Positions 44,182 to 52,225 are shown, counted from the first letter of the stretch. The stretch is 64,000 nt of DNA from Anaerohalosphaeraceae bacterium (GCA_037479115.1 JBBFLK010000001.1:1-64000); one strand, 5' to 3'. The notes: generated by a model not told the origin, from the sequence alone. Numbers and translations are program-made.

Positions 44182-45156
44182 ATGCTTCAAATCGGTTCCA
44201 TCAAACTGGATATGCCGTTTGTTCAGGCGGCGCTGTCGGGTTATACGGACCATCCGATGCGGATTCTGGCGCGGCGGTTCGGCTGCCCGCTGGTGTTTAC
44301 CGGAGTGATGCTGGACCGGATAGCGCTGCACCCGAAGGCCAGCCGGCAAAAGCAGTTTTATCCGTTTTCGCAAGAGGAACATCCGGTTATTGCGCAGATT
44401 ATGGGGAATGAACCGGAAGTAATGGCGCAATCGGCGGCGGTTTTTGAGCGGGCCGGGTACGACGGAATCGATTTGAACTTTGCCTGCCCGGTTCCGAAGG
44501 TGCTGCGTCGGGAGCGCGGCGGGTATCTGATGCAGAGGCCCGCTGTGGTTCGGGAGGCGTATCTGCGGACGCGGGAGGCGGTACGGTGTCCTGTGTTTAT
44601 GAAGATTCGGATCGGATTTGATTCTTCGGAGGCATCACAGGAGGATTTCTGGACCATCTGCGAGAATGCAGCGAGGGACGGTGTGCAGATGCTGGCGATT
44701 CACGGGCGTACCGTTGAACAGAAATATAAAGGGCTAGCGGACTGGGAGCGAATTACCGAAGTAAAGAAAAGGTTTCCTTCGCTGTGTGTATTCGGCAGCG
44801 GCGATATTCTCAAGGCGCCAACAGCAGTCGAACGGCTGCACAGCAGCGGAATTGACGGGGTGATTGTGGCCCGTGGGGCTATCGGCAATCCGTGGATATT
44901 TCAGGAAATCCGGGCCTTATGGGAAGGTCGTCCGCTTCCGGAACCGCCGACGCCGGCTGAGCAGAAGGCTGTGATGCAGGAGCACCTGAGGATGATTCTG
45001 GAATTCTGGCCCGCCAGGAAGGCGATCCCCTATTTCCGGAAGTTTGCGGCGGGCTACTGCAAACGCCATCCGCAGCGAAAGCAGGTGATGATGGCGATGA
45101 TGCAGGCCAAGACTTTGGAACAGGTACAGCGGGTTTTTTGTGAATTTTATCCCTAA
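44182..45156 (+). CDS. dus: tRNA-dihydrouridine synthase (Dus family)
   Basis: The FMN-dependent 324-residue enzyme has the N-terminal VQAALSGYTDHPMR segment (the FMN site equivalent of APMAGVTD). The catalytic cysteine is in NFACPVPKV, with HGRTVEQKYKG and VARGAIGNPWIF at the phosphate site. It reduces uridines in tRNA D loops. It lies 144 bases after the oppositely transcribed tRNA-Gln. DusB-like length, but the exact D-loop position is not predictable. Confidence 0.88.
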   Translation: MLQIGSIKLDMPFVQAALSGYTDHPMRILARRFGCPLVFTGVMLDRIALHPKASRQKQFYPFSQEEHPVIAQIMGNEPEVMAQSAAVFERAGYDGIDLNFACPVPKVLRRERGGYLMQRPAVVREAYLRTREAVRCPVFMKIRIGFDSSEASQEDFWTICENAARDGVQMLAIHGRTVEQKYKGLADWERITEVKKRFPSLCVFGSGDILKAPTAVERLHSSGIDGVIVARGAIGNPWIFQEIRALWEGRPLPEPPTPAEQKAVMQEHLRMILEFWPARKAIPYFRKFAAGYCKRHPQRKQVMMAMMQAKTLEQVQRVFCEFYP

Positions 45157-45162
45157 AAAACA

Positions 45163-45205
45163 ACAGTCAACCCTGCAGGGATTGCAGGATTGACTGCTGT
45201 CTTAA
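45163..45205 (-). terminator. Terminator hairpin serving the small Cys/Lys-rich gene
   Basis: On the minus strand CAGTCAA...CCTGCA pairs with TGCAGG...TTGACTG and runs into TTTTTT. The plus strand has no T-run after it. Confidence 0.75.
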
Positions 45206-45228
45206 ATCTTTGCGGCAGAAGTTGTGGT

Positions 45229-45453
45229 TTAAGCGGCTTTATCGCAGGATTTGTTTTCTCCCTTATTCTTTTGGCAGCCGGAATCATTTTCTTTATTTTC
45301 ACATTTTCTTTCTTTGTCCTTGTTTTCACAGGCCTTTTTATTATCTCCGCAGGCTGCACCTTCTGATTTGCTCTTGCAGGAGCCAGCCCAGCCGGCTGAA
45401 GTAAGGGCCAATACCAGACAAAGTACCGCCAGTTTCTTCAGTAAGGTTTTCAT
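45229..45453 (-). CDS. Small secreted Lys/Cys-rich protein
   Basis: The 74-residue product has a signal peptide (about 1-23). The mature part of about 50 residues is very rich in Lys, Glu and Asn and has six cysteines (SCKSKS, AACGDNKKACENK, KCENK, GCQKNK, SCDK). AGGAAC-type sequence precedes the ATG. I do not recognise the family. Metal binding or disulfide-based stability is only a guess from composition. Confidence 0.65.
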   Translation of the reverse strand: MKTLLKKLAVLCLVLALTSAGWAGSCKSKSEGAACGDNKKACENKDKERKCENKENDSGCQKNKGENKSCDKAA

Positions 45454-45596
45454 TGCTGTTCCTTTCTAAAAGAAAGTTGTTTTTGAATGCTTCCGTTATG
45501 AAACAAAAATACGTTTCGAGAGGGAAAAAGTGCTGTTAAAAAAAACGGCAGACGGGAAAAAACCGCCTGCCGTTTTCGGCATCCTGCCGAAGGGGT

Positions 45597-46193
45597 TTAG
45601 TCTATGTAGCCCATCAGAGCTAATTCAGCTTCCTGCTGAGGGGTTGTCAGTTGAGCCTTCAGCTCTTTTTTGGCATCGGCCAGCTGCTTGAGGACTTCTT
45701 CACGGGCTTTGCGGAAGGCCTCGAGTTTGGCCTTGATTGTGTCGGCATTTCCGCTGTTAATTGCGGTGCGGAGTTCCCGACGGGCCTTGGCAAGGGCGGT
45801 CTGGTCTTCTTCCTGCTCGGCTTGTCCTTCCTGCCGCTGGGCTCTGCCGAAGGCCTGTCCGGGGAACCCAGCCATGTTGGTTTGCTGGGTGAGCGTAATG
45901 ACTTTCTTGAGCGGGGGTTCAATTTTGGCCCACTGTTCATCGGTTGGATTGAGGGCTTGTCTGACGCGCTGCATTTGTCTTTCCTGGAGCATCTGGCGCA
46001 TCTGTTCGGGGTCTCTGGCTCCCATCTGCTGTCCGGGGCCGCCCGCCGGGCCGGCTTCCATCTGGCCTGCCGGACCGCCTCGGCGCTGGCCTCTGCCTTC
46101 CGGCCCCTGGCCTTGACCCTGCTGGGAAAAAGACGGGACGGCAAAAAGGGCAACAATTGTTAGAAGTGTCAGGGCTGTGAGTGTTTTTTTCAT
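45597..46193 (-). CDS. Secreted Gln/Gly-rich helical protein (Spy/CpxP-like composition)
   Basis: The 198-residue product starts at MKKTLTALTLLT with AAGGA 8 bases upstream. A signal peptide ends near SFSQ (21-24). Then follow a Gly/Gln/Pro-rich stretch (QGQGQGPEGRGQRRGG) and a charged helical part (LNPTDEQWAKIEPPLKKVITLTQQ, a region resembling the LTxxQ helices of periplasmic chaperones). The C-terminal half is predicted coiled coil. Function is unknown. Confidence 0.65.
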   Translation of the reverse strand: MKKTLTALTLLTIVALFAVPSFSQQGQGQGPEGRGQRRGGPAGQMEAGPAGGPGQQMGARDPEQMRQMLQERQMQRVRQALNPTDEQWAKIEPPLKKVITLTQQTNMAGFPGQAFGRAQRQEGQAEQEEDQTALAKARRELRTAINSGNADTIKAKLEAFRKAREEVLKQLADAKKELKAQLTTPQQEAELALMGYID

Positions 46194-46432
46194 AAAACAG
46201 TTCCTTTCAAAAAAATTTTCGATGTTGGTTTCCATTCCGACATCTCCATAGATGTTTTTGAAGGGGGGTTTATTGCAGAAATATTGGAACGTCTGATAAA
46301 AGTCTGCCCAGAGGGACGGGTTCTGTTTTTCTTACGTTGTGAACCCTTTTGATAACCAGTCGTGATAATCTTGAGATGGAAACACAAGACATTCTGTGTC
46401 TATATAGTATAGAAAAATTTTTCTCTTTGGTC

Positions 46433-46460
46433 TTGAAAAAAAGAAAAGGAAATGTATAGT
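46433..46460 (+). promoter_or_regulatory. Predicted promoter of the candidate RNA at 46467
   Basis: TTGAAA (46433-46438), a 16-base spacer and TATAGT (46455-46460). Confidence 0.6.
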
Positions 46461-46466
46461 GTTTTT

Positions 46467-46665
46467 CTTTAATGCCCTGCCTGGTGGGTAGGTAGAACCG
46501 CCTGGGAAGGTCTTTCCCGAAAGGCCGGAAGGCGGAAACGTGGGGCTGACAGGTTCGCAGCATGGTCAGCTCAAGCCCGTGGCAGGGTCCGGTCGGTCCG
46601 CTTCGAAGGCGGATACTGCGACTTACATGAACGGCTTCGGTGTCTGAAGAGGACTTTTCTTTTTT
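46467..46665 (+). ncRNA. Candidate structured RNA before tRNA-Gln(UUG)
   Basis: There is no ORF. GCCCTGCC (near 46474) is complementary to GGCAGGGT (near 46582) about 110 bases later, closing a domain. Inside are GGTCTTTCCCGAAAGGCC, a hairpin, and CTGAC...GTCAG within GGG...CCC. After it comes TCCGC-TTCGAAG-GCGGA, and the region ends near CTTCGGTGTCTGAAG followed by a T-rich tract. It lacks the SRP GGAAG/AGCAG core and RNase P signatures. Identity is unknown. Confidence 0.5.
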
Positions 46666-46682
46666 CGAAACGGCAGGCGAGG

Positions 46683-46688
46683 TATAAT
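46683..46688 (+). promoter_or_regulatory. Possible -10 element (TATAAT) before tRNA-Gln(UUG)
   Basis: TATAAT 18 bases before the tRNA; the -35 is only a T-rich tract. Confidence 0.45.
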
Positions 46689-46706
46689 TTTGCCGTGTGC
46701 GGGCGA

Positions 46707-46778
46707 TACCCGGTGGTGTAATCGGTAACACAAGAGGTTTTGGTCCTCTTATTCCTGGTTCGAGTCCAGGCCGGGTAG
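46707..46778 (+). tRNA. tRNA-Gln (anticodon UUG)
   Basis: Acceptor TACCCGG pairs with CCGGGTA. The anticodon stem AGAGG/CCTCT holds the loop TTTTGGT, anticodon TTG. The T arm has GGTTCGAGTCC. CCA is not encoded. It is the second tRNA-Gln in the window and reads the CAA codon. Confidence 0.95.
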
Positions 46779-46812
46779 GTTGGAAAGGCAACAGTGACGG
46801 ACAAGATGATTA

Positions 46813-46860
46813 TGGAGTCCCGCCTTTCTCCTTCGCGAAAAGCTTCGAAGGACAGGTCGC
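46813..46860. repeat. Copy of dispersed repeat
   Basis: Begins TGGAGTCCCGCC and contains AAGCTTCGAAGGACAGG, as does the copy at 29027-29077. Confidence 0.75.
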
Positions 46861-46868
46861 GGGGGGGA

Positions 46869-46965
46869 TGGATTCCCGCCTGCGCGGGAATGACACGGGT
46901 TTGTGCGGGAATGACGCGTTTGTGCGGGAATGACGGGTTTGCGCGAGAATGACAAGAGCTGCCCG
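46869..46965. repeat. Palindrome plus degenerate tandem repeat before glmU
   Basis: The palindrome TGGATTCCCGCC...GCGCGGGAATGA (as at 22562) is followed by three further partial copies of GCGGGAATGACG or GCGAGAATGACA at a spacing of about 20 bases. The array ends about 50 bases before the likely glmU start. Confidence 0.75.
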
Positions 46966-47013
46966 GGGATGAGAAGGGAATTTGTTAGTAATAGAGAGAA
47001 GGCTGAACAAAAA

Positions 47014-48021
47014 GTGAACCAGAAAGCGGAATATGCGGCGATAATTTTGGCGGCGGGGCAGAGCACCCGGATGAACACCCGTCTGCCGAAGGTGCTGCAT
47101 GAGGTGTGCGGACGTCCGATGCTGGATTATGTGCTGGACGCCTGCCGCGGCGTGGGGGTGCGCCGGATTTATGTCGTAGTCGGCTACGGAAAGGAACAGA
47201 TTCTCCGTCGGTATCAGGGACAGGCGGATTTGGAGTTTGTCGAGCAGCCCGAGCAGCGCGGAACGGGGCATGCGGTGATGTGCTGCCGGAAGCATCTGGA
47301 GGGCTTTAACGGGCATACGCTGGTCCTGTGCGGGGATGCGCCGCTGATTCGCAAAGAGACGCTGGAGATTCTGCTGAACAAGCACCTCTCGGAGAAGTCG
47401 GCGGTGACGGTGGCGACGGCGGTTCTGAAGGACCCGAGCGGCTACGGACGGATTGTGCGGGATGCCTACGGGAATATTCAGGGGATTGTGGAGCACAATG
47501 ACTGCACCGAAGAGCAGCGGAAGATTCAGGAAGTGAACACCGGGTATTTCTGCTATCAGACGCCGCTGCTGCTGAAGGGACTGGAGAAGATTCGCCCGAA
47601 CAACGTCAAAGGGGAGTATTACCTGACGGATGTGCTGCATGTTCTGCTGGCGGAAGGGTACAAGGCGACGGCGGTGACGGCGGTGGCGGAAGAAGATGCA
47701 ATGGGCGTCAACAGCCGTGCCCAGCTGGCCGTTGTGGGCAAGATTATGCAGCAGCGGATTCAGAATCGGCTGATGGCCTCGGGGGTGACGATTGTGGACC
47801 CGCCGAATACGTGGATTGATGACCGGGCGCAGATCGGTCAGGATACGGTGATTGAGCCGTTTACGTGTATCCGCGGGGCGGTTCGGATTGGGTCGGGCTG
47901 CCGGATTGGGCCGTTTGCGTTTGTGGGCGAAGGCGCTCAGGTGGGCGACGGGGAGCGGGTGGAAGCTTTTACCACGTTGGGTCAGGTCAATCGGTGTGCG
48001 GCCATGGAGGGACAGAGATGA
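47014..48021 (+). CDS. glmU: GlmU-type UDP-N-acetylglucosamine pyrophosphorylase, without the acetyltransferase part
   Basis: The product of about 335 residues has the uridyltransferase core: IILAAGQSTRMNTRLPKVLHE (region), LCGDAPLIRKETL, and VNTGYFCYQ. The C-terminus has a short left-handed beta-helix with IDDRAQIGQDT and IGSGCRIGPFAFVG hexapeptide turns, then ends. Full GlmU is about 450 residues and includes the acetyltransferase active site, which is absent here. Start is taken as GTG at 47014 with GAGAAGG 11 bases before. A longer form from ATG 46930 would translate the repeat array. Its stop overlaps prs as ATGA. Confidence 0.85.
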   Translation: MNQKAEYAAIILAAGQSTRMNTRLPKVLHEVCGRPMLDYVLDACRGVGVRRIYVVVGYGKEQILRRYQGQADLEFVEQPEQRGTGHAVMCCRKHLEGFNGHTLVLCGDAPLIRKETLEILLNKHLSEKSAVTVATAVLKDPSGYGRIVRDAYGNIQGIVEHNDCTEEQRKIQEVNTGYFCYQTPLLLKGLEKIRPNNVKGEYYLTDVLHVLLAEGYKATAVTAVAEEDAMGVNSRAQLAVVGKIMQQRIQNRLMASGVTIVDPPNTWIDDRAQIGQDTVIEPFTCIRGAVRIGSGCRIGPFAFVGEGAQVGDGERVEAFTTLGQVNRCAAMEGQR

Positions 48022-48971
48022 TTCATCATCCGCTGCTTGTTTTCGGCGGGACCAGTCATCCGGAATTGACGGAAGGGATTTGCCGGTATCTTCAGCAGGA
48101 GCCGGGCAGGGCGCGCATCTGGCGGTTTCCGGACAGCGAAAAGATTATCAAGCTGGAAACGGATGTTCGGGGGACGGACTGTTTTGTGGTGCAGTCAGTC
48201 TGCAAGCCGGTGGATGAGAATCTGATGGAGCTGCTGATTTTTCTGGACTGCCTGCGCCGGGCCAGTGCGGCCCGTGTGACGGCGGTGATACCGTATTTCG
48301 GATACGCCCGTCAGGACCGCAAAGATGAAGGGCGCGTACCGATTACGGCCAAACTGGTGGCCAATCTGATTGTGGCCGCCGGGGCCAACCGCGTGCTGAC
48401 GCTGGACCTGCATGCGGCCCAGCTGCAGGGGTTTTTTGATATTCCGGTGGACCATCTGACGGCCGAGCCGGTGATTGCCAAATATCTTAAGGGCAAGCAG
48501 CTGGACAACCTGACGGTTGTAGCACCGGATGTGGGAAATATGAAGAAAGCGGCGCGGTATGCTCAGAAGCTGGGGGCGGATTTGGCGATTATTCACAAGC
48601 GCCGCGTGAGCGGTTCGGAGATTGTCTGCGGGGAGATTATCGGGGAGGTGGAAGGGCGGAATATTGTGATGTGCGATGATATGATTACAACGGGCGGAAC
48701 GATTTGCGGGGCGGCGGAGCTGCTTAAGCAGCGCGGGGCCTGCCGGATTATCGCCGGGGCGACGCATGGAGTTCTGGCGGAGCCGGCGATGGAGCGTCTG
48801 CCGAAGGCGCCGCTGGATGAGGTGATTGTGACCGACAGCGTTCCGCTGGGGACCAAAGGAAGTGTGCTGAAGAATCTGACGGTGCTGAGTGTGGCGGACC
48901 TGCTGGGGGAAGCGGTCCGGCGAATTCATCTGAATCTGTCCGTCAGCGGTTTGTTTAACGGAATCGAGTAA
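48018..48971 (+). CDS. prs: Ribose-phosphate pyrophosphokinase
   Basis: Makes PRPP from ribose 5-phosphate and ATP. The 317-residue product has IPYFGYARQDRK (ATP site), LTLDLHAAQLQGFF, and the PRPP loop VMCDDMITTGGTI. GGAGGGACAG is just before the ATG, so this start beats the longer upstream one. It overlaps glmU by 4 bases. The glmU-prs-rplY order is conserved in many bacteria. Confidence 0.96.
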   Translation: MIHHPLLVFGGTSHPELTEGICRYLQQEPGRARIWRFPDSEKIIKLETDVRGTDCFVVQSVCKPVDENLMELLIFLDCLRRASAARVTAVIPYFGYARQDRKDEGRVPITAKLVANLIVAAGANRVLTLDLHAAQLQGFFDIPVDHLTAEPVIAKYLKGKQLDNLTVVAPDVGNMKKAARYAQKLGADLAIIHKRRVSGSEIVCGEIIGEVEGRNIVMCDDMITTGGTICGAAELLKQRGACRIIAGATHGVLAEPAMERLPKAPLDEVIVTDSVPLGTKGSVLKNLTVLSVADLLGEAVRRIHLNLSVSGLFNGIE

Positions 48972-49034
48972 GACAGAGGCGGGCGGGAAGCGGCAAAGCG
49001 ATCCTGCCTGCCGGCAAAGACAGAGAGGACATGT

Positions 49035-49688
49035 ATGGCAGAGTTGATGACGTTAGAGGCGGAAATTCGGCAGCAGAAAGGCAGCAAAGCAGCCCGACGG
49101 CTTCGGGACCGGAAGGTCGGCAAACTGCCGGCGATTGTGTACGGGCACGGACAGGAGCCGGTCTGTATTTCGCTCAATGCGCACGATTTTGTGGAGGCCC
49201 TGCATCACGGGCACCGGATTTTTGAAGTGAAGCTGCCCGAAGGAAAACAGACCCTTCTGGTGAAGGACTTGCAGTATGACCATCTGGGCAAGCAGATTAT
49301 CCATGCGGACCTGATGCGTGTGGATTTGAGCGAGCGGGTGACGGTGACGGTGCCGCTGGAGCTTCGCGGGACGGCCAAGGGCTCGCACGAGGGCGGGATT
49401 GTGGACCAGATGCTGGACCATCTGGAAGTGGAGTGCGCCGTTACGGACATTCCGGAGGTGATTGGGGTGTCCATCAAGGAGCTGGGTCTGGGTCAGATGA
49501 TTCATGCCCGGGATGTGGCGCTGCCGGCGGGAGTGGTTTTGAAGACCAATCCGGATGCCCTGATTTGCCTGTGCCATCTGCCGAAGGTCAAGGAAGCGGA
49601 AGAAGCGGCCGCCCCGGCGGAAGGGATTCAGGAGCCGGAAGTTATTACGGAGCGCAAGCCGACGGAAGAAGAAGGCGAATCGGCCTGA
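49035..49688 (+). CDS. rplY: 50S ribosomal protein L25 (Ctc type)
   Basis: The 217-residue product has the L25 5S-rRNA-binding N-terminal domain (SKAARRLRDRKVGKLPAIVYG) and the C-terminal Ctc extension (KGSHEGGIVDQMLDHLEVEC, then an acidic tail). GAGG is close to the ATG. It follows prs by 63 bases. Confidence 0.93.
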   Translation: MAELMTLEAEIRQQKGSKAARRLRDRKVGKLPAIVYGHGQEPVCISLNAHDFVEALHHGHRIFEVKLPEGKQTLLVKDLQYDHLGKQIIHADLMRVDLSERVTVTVPLELRGTAKGSHEGGIVDQMLDHLEVECAVTDIPEVIGVSIKELGLGQMIHARDVALPAGVVLKTNPDALICLCHLPKVKEAEEAAAPAEGIQEPEVITERKPTEEEGESA

Positions 49689-49709
49689 TGTACGGCCTCG
49701 GAGACCGCC

Positions 49710-50426
49710 GTGTCGGATGGAGTCTGGAAGAGGTTGCGGAATTGTCTGGGAACCGCGGACGGACGGACGGACGAGCCGTCGGGTACGGAGCTGTATGTGG
49801 TGGCGGGTCTGGGCAATCCGGGAGCGGCTTACGAAAAGACGCGGCATAATGTGGGCTTTGAGGTGATTGACCGGCTGGCGGAGATGCTGGGGGCCTCGGC
49901 GGAAAAGAAGAAGTTCGGTTCGCTGGTCCGGGAGGCGCAGGCGGAAGGCCGAAAGCTTCTGCTGGTCAAGCCGCAGACCTTTATGAACCGCAGCGGTCAG
50001 GCGGTGGCGACGGTGCTGGGGTTTTATCGGCTGGGTCTGGAGCGGCTGCTGGTGGTCACGGATGATGCGGCGCTGGAGCCGGGACGGATTCGGCTTCGGG
50101 CGAAAGGCTCGTCGGGCGGGCATAAGGGCCTGGCGGATATTATAGAAAAAGTGAACAGTGAAGCATTTGCCCGGCTTCGGGTGGGAATCGGTTCCTGCCC
50201 GGGTGCTGTGATGGCGGATTATGTTCTGTCTCGTCCGTCGGCCGGGGAGCAGGCCCTGCTGGAGCAGGCGGTGAAGCTGGCGGCGGAAGCGGTGCTCTGC
50301 TGGGTTCGGGACGGGATAGACGCCGCGATGACTCGATACAACAGTCGGGACCGGAGCGGTTCGCCGAATGAAGCGGCCCCGAAGACGAACGGACAGACAA
50401 AGCCGGACGAAATGAAAAATCCTTAA
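49710..50426 (+). CDS. pth: Peptidyl-tRNA hydrolase
   Basis: Recycles peptidyl-tRNA. GTG start at 49710 with GGAG 6 bases before. The 238-residue product has an N-terminal extension of about 27 residues, then LYVVAGLGNPGAAYEKTRHNVGFE (catalytic His region), KPQTFMNRSG and VTDDAALEPGRIRLRAKGSSGGH. The usual HDDLDLP is TDDAALEP. The C-terminal tail is polar and variable. Confidence 0.93.
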   Translation: MSDGVWKRLRNCLGTADGRTDEPSGTELYVVAGLGNPGAAYEKTRHNVGFEVIDRLAEMLGASAEKKKFGSLVREAQAEGRKLLLVKPQTFMNRSGQAVATVLGFYRLGLERLLVVTDDAALEPGRIRLRAKGSSGGHKGLADIIEKVNSEAFARLRVGIGSCPGAVMADYVLSRPSAGEQALLEQAVKLAAEAVLCWVRDGIDAAMTRYNSRDRSGSPNEAAPKTNGQTKPDEMKNP

Positions 50427-50444
50427 GTCATGGGAGGTCTGAAT

Positions 50445-50897
50445 TTGAAGACAGCAGTCAAACGATTGTATGAAGGGTTGTTCCTGGTGGATTCGGCGCT
50501 GGCGGCGTCGGACTGGGACGGTGTGCTGGGCACCATTCGCAAGTTTCTGGAACGGGCCGGAGCGGACATTGTGAGTCTGAGGAAATGGGATGACCGCCGG
50601 CTGGCCTATGAGGTGGACGGCAAAAGCCGCGGGACGTACATTTTGACGTACTTCCACTGCGAGCCGTCGCGGGTGCACGGAATCGAGCGGGATGTGAATC
50701 TGTCGGAGCGGGTGCTGCGTGTGCTGATTCTCCGTGCGGACCGGATGAGCCGGGAGGACATGGAAAAGCCCACACCGGCGGAACTGCACCCGGAAGGCAG
50801 CTCGATGCCGGTCACGGAACCGTCGGAGCCGGAAGACAGCGTGGCGGATGCGTCGGCCGTCGAGGCGGCGGATGAGGAAGCGGCGGCCTCTGAATAA
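50445..50897 (+). CDS. rpsF: 30S ribosomal protein S6
   Basis: The product of 150 residues has LYEGLFLVDSALAA, LRKWDDRRLAYEVDGKSRGTY and the C-terminal strand of the S6 fold. From about residue 105 a Glu/Ser/Ala-rich acidic tail follows. Start is taken as TTG at 50445: GGGAGG lies 7 bases upstream of it, inside what would be codons if the ATG at 50430 were used. It binds S18, encoded two genes later. Confidence 0.92.
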   Translation: MKTAVKRLYEGLFLVDSALAASDWDGVLGTIRKFLERAGADIVSLRKWDDRRLAYEVDGKSRGTYILTYFHCEPSRVHGIERDVNLSERVLRVLILRADRMSREDMEKPTPAELHPEGSSMPVTEPSEPEDSVADASAVEAADEEAAASE

Positions 50898-50960
50898 AGC
50901 CCGGCTGTGCAGAAGCGGCCGTTCGGGCCGGTTTCGGCACTCGGGACAGGAGAACGAACC

Positions 50961-51386
50961 ATGGCCAATTTGAATAAGGTGCTGCTGATGGGGAATCTGA
51001 CGCGGGACCCTCAGGTGACGTATCTGCCCAGTCAGACGGCGGTGGCGGAGTTTGGTCTGGCGGTCAATCGGGTGTTCAAAAAGCAGGACGGCACAGAGGG
51101 CAAAGAAACCTGCTTTGTGGACTGCCAGATGTTCGGGCGACGTGCGGAGGCGCTGGCCAAGTATGTCAAAAAAGGCGACCCGCTGTTTGTGGAGGGGCGT
51201 CTGAAGCTGGACCAGTGGCAGGCCCAGGACGGCAGCAAGCGCAGCCGGCTGCGGGTGTTTGTGGAGAATTTTGAGTTTATCGGCCGGGGCGGAGGTGCGG
51301 CCGGCGCCGGCGGAGTCGAGGAGACGGACCTGCCGGATATGCCGGATGCGTTTTCCCCGCCGCCGAGCGATGATATACCGTTTTAA
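50961..51386 (+). CDS. ssb: Single-stranded DNA-binding protein
   Basis: The 141-residue product starts at MANLNKVLLMGNL, after AGGAGA. It has the OB-fold segments DPQVTYLPSQTAVAEFGLAVN and VEGRLKLDQWQ, a glycine-rich linker and the acidic protein-binding tip DDIPF. It sits between rpsF and rpsR as in many bacteria. Confidence 0.96.
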   Translation: MANLNKVLLMGNLTRDPQVTYLPSQTAVAEFGLAVNRVFKKQDGTEGKETCFVDCQMFGRRAEALAKYVKKGDPLFVEGRLKLDQWQAQDGSKRSRLRVFVENFEFIGRGGGAAGAGGVEETDLPDMPDAFSPPPSDDIPF

Positions 51387-51413
51387 GAACTTTTGAAATC
51401 AGGAACCCAAACG

Positions 51414-51671
51414 ATGGCGAAAGAAACAGGACCCAGCAAGAAGAAAAAGAAATTTCTGACCACTCTTCGGGAACAGACGCAGTGCCGGTTCTGCCGGGAA
51501 GGCCGGCGGTACATCGACTACAAAGATGTGGAGGCGCTGCAGAAGCTGCTGACCAATCGGGGCAAGATTTTCTCGCGGAAGCGCAGCGGCAACTGTGCCG
51601 GCTGTCAGCGGAAGGTCAAGCTGGCGATTAAGCGGGCCCGGTTTATGGCGCTGCTTCCGTTTACGGCCTAA
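51414..51671 (+). CDS. rpsR: 30S ribosomal protein S18
   Basis: The 85-residue product starts at [12 protein letters not shown] after AGGAA. It has CRFC...CAGC, the four-cysteine zinc-binding (C+) form, and [32 protein letters not shown] and RFMALLPF. Such zinc-binding copies are usual where the organism has one S18 gene. Confidence 0.95.
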   Translation: MAKETGPSKKKKKFLTTLREQTQCRFCREGRRYIDYKDVEALQKLLTNRGKIFSRKRSGNCAGCQRKVKLAIKRARFMALLPFTA

Positions 51672-51742
51672 GGAGCACCTCCGCCGGACGAAAGCGGTCT
51701 GTTTGAGAGAGTGTCAACCAGCAGAATGACAGGAGTCAATCG

Positions 51743-52225
51743 ATGAAAGTGTTATTGTGTGAAGATGTAGCCAAACTGGGGTGGCTGGGCGATATTGTGG
51801 AGGTCAAAGACGGATATGCCCGGAATTATCTGCTTCCGCAGGGCCTGGCGGTGATACCGACGGAAGCGGCGATTCGGTCGCTGGCGGAGGAAAAGGCGCG
51901 GCGTGCGGAAGCGCGTCGTCTGGCCCGCCAGGAAAAAGAGCGGCTGAGCGCTTCGCTGGAAGGGGTGGAAATCTCCCTGACAGCCAAGGCGAACGAGCAG
52001 GGGCATCTGTTCGGTTCGGTGACGGAATCGGACATTGCCGAGGCGCTGCAGCGGAAAGGGTTTGCCGTGACGGCGGAGATGGTGCATCTGGAAGCCCATA
52101 TCAAGGAAGTGGGGACGCGCGATGTCGTCATCAAGGCGGCGTCGGATTTGAGGGCGACGGTGCGTGTCATCGTGGCCGCAGAGGGAACCGTCCTTGGCGC
52201 AGACGAAGAAACCAGCAGCCAATAG
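51743..52225 (+). CDS. rplI: 50S ribosomal protein L9
   Basis: The 160-residue product has the N-terminal domain MKVLLCEDVAKLGWLGDIVEVKDGYARNYLLP (region), a long connecting helix (about 42-75) and the C-terminal domain with LFGSVTESDIAEAL. AGGAG is 7 bases before the ATG. Confidence 0.95.
   Translation: MKVLLCEDVAKLGWLGDIVEVKDGYARNYLLPQGLAVIPTEAAIRSLAEEKARRAEARRLARQEKERLSASLEGVEISLTAKANEQGHLFGSVTESDIAEALQRKGFAVTAEMVHLEAHIKEVGTRDVVIKAASDLRATVRVIVAAEGTVLGADEETSSQ

Noticed and set aside
46467-46665. SRP RNA or RNase P RNA
   Set aside because: The SRP core GGAAG...AGCAG and the conserved RNase P segments are missing on both strands, so I left it as an unidentified RNA.
46869-46965. CRISPR-like array
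   Set aside because: The unit is only about 11-12 bases, spacing and sequence are degenerate, and no cas gene is near.
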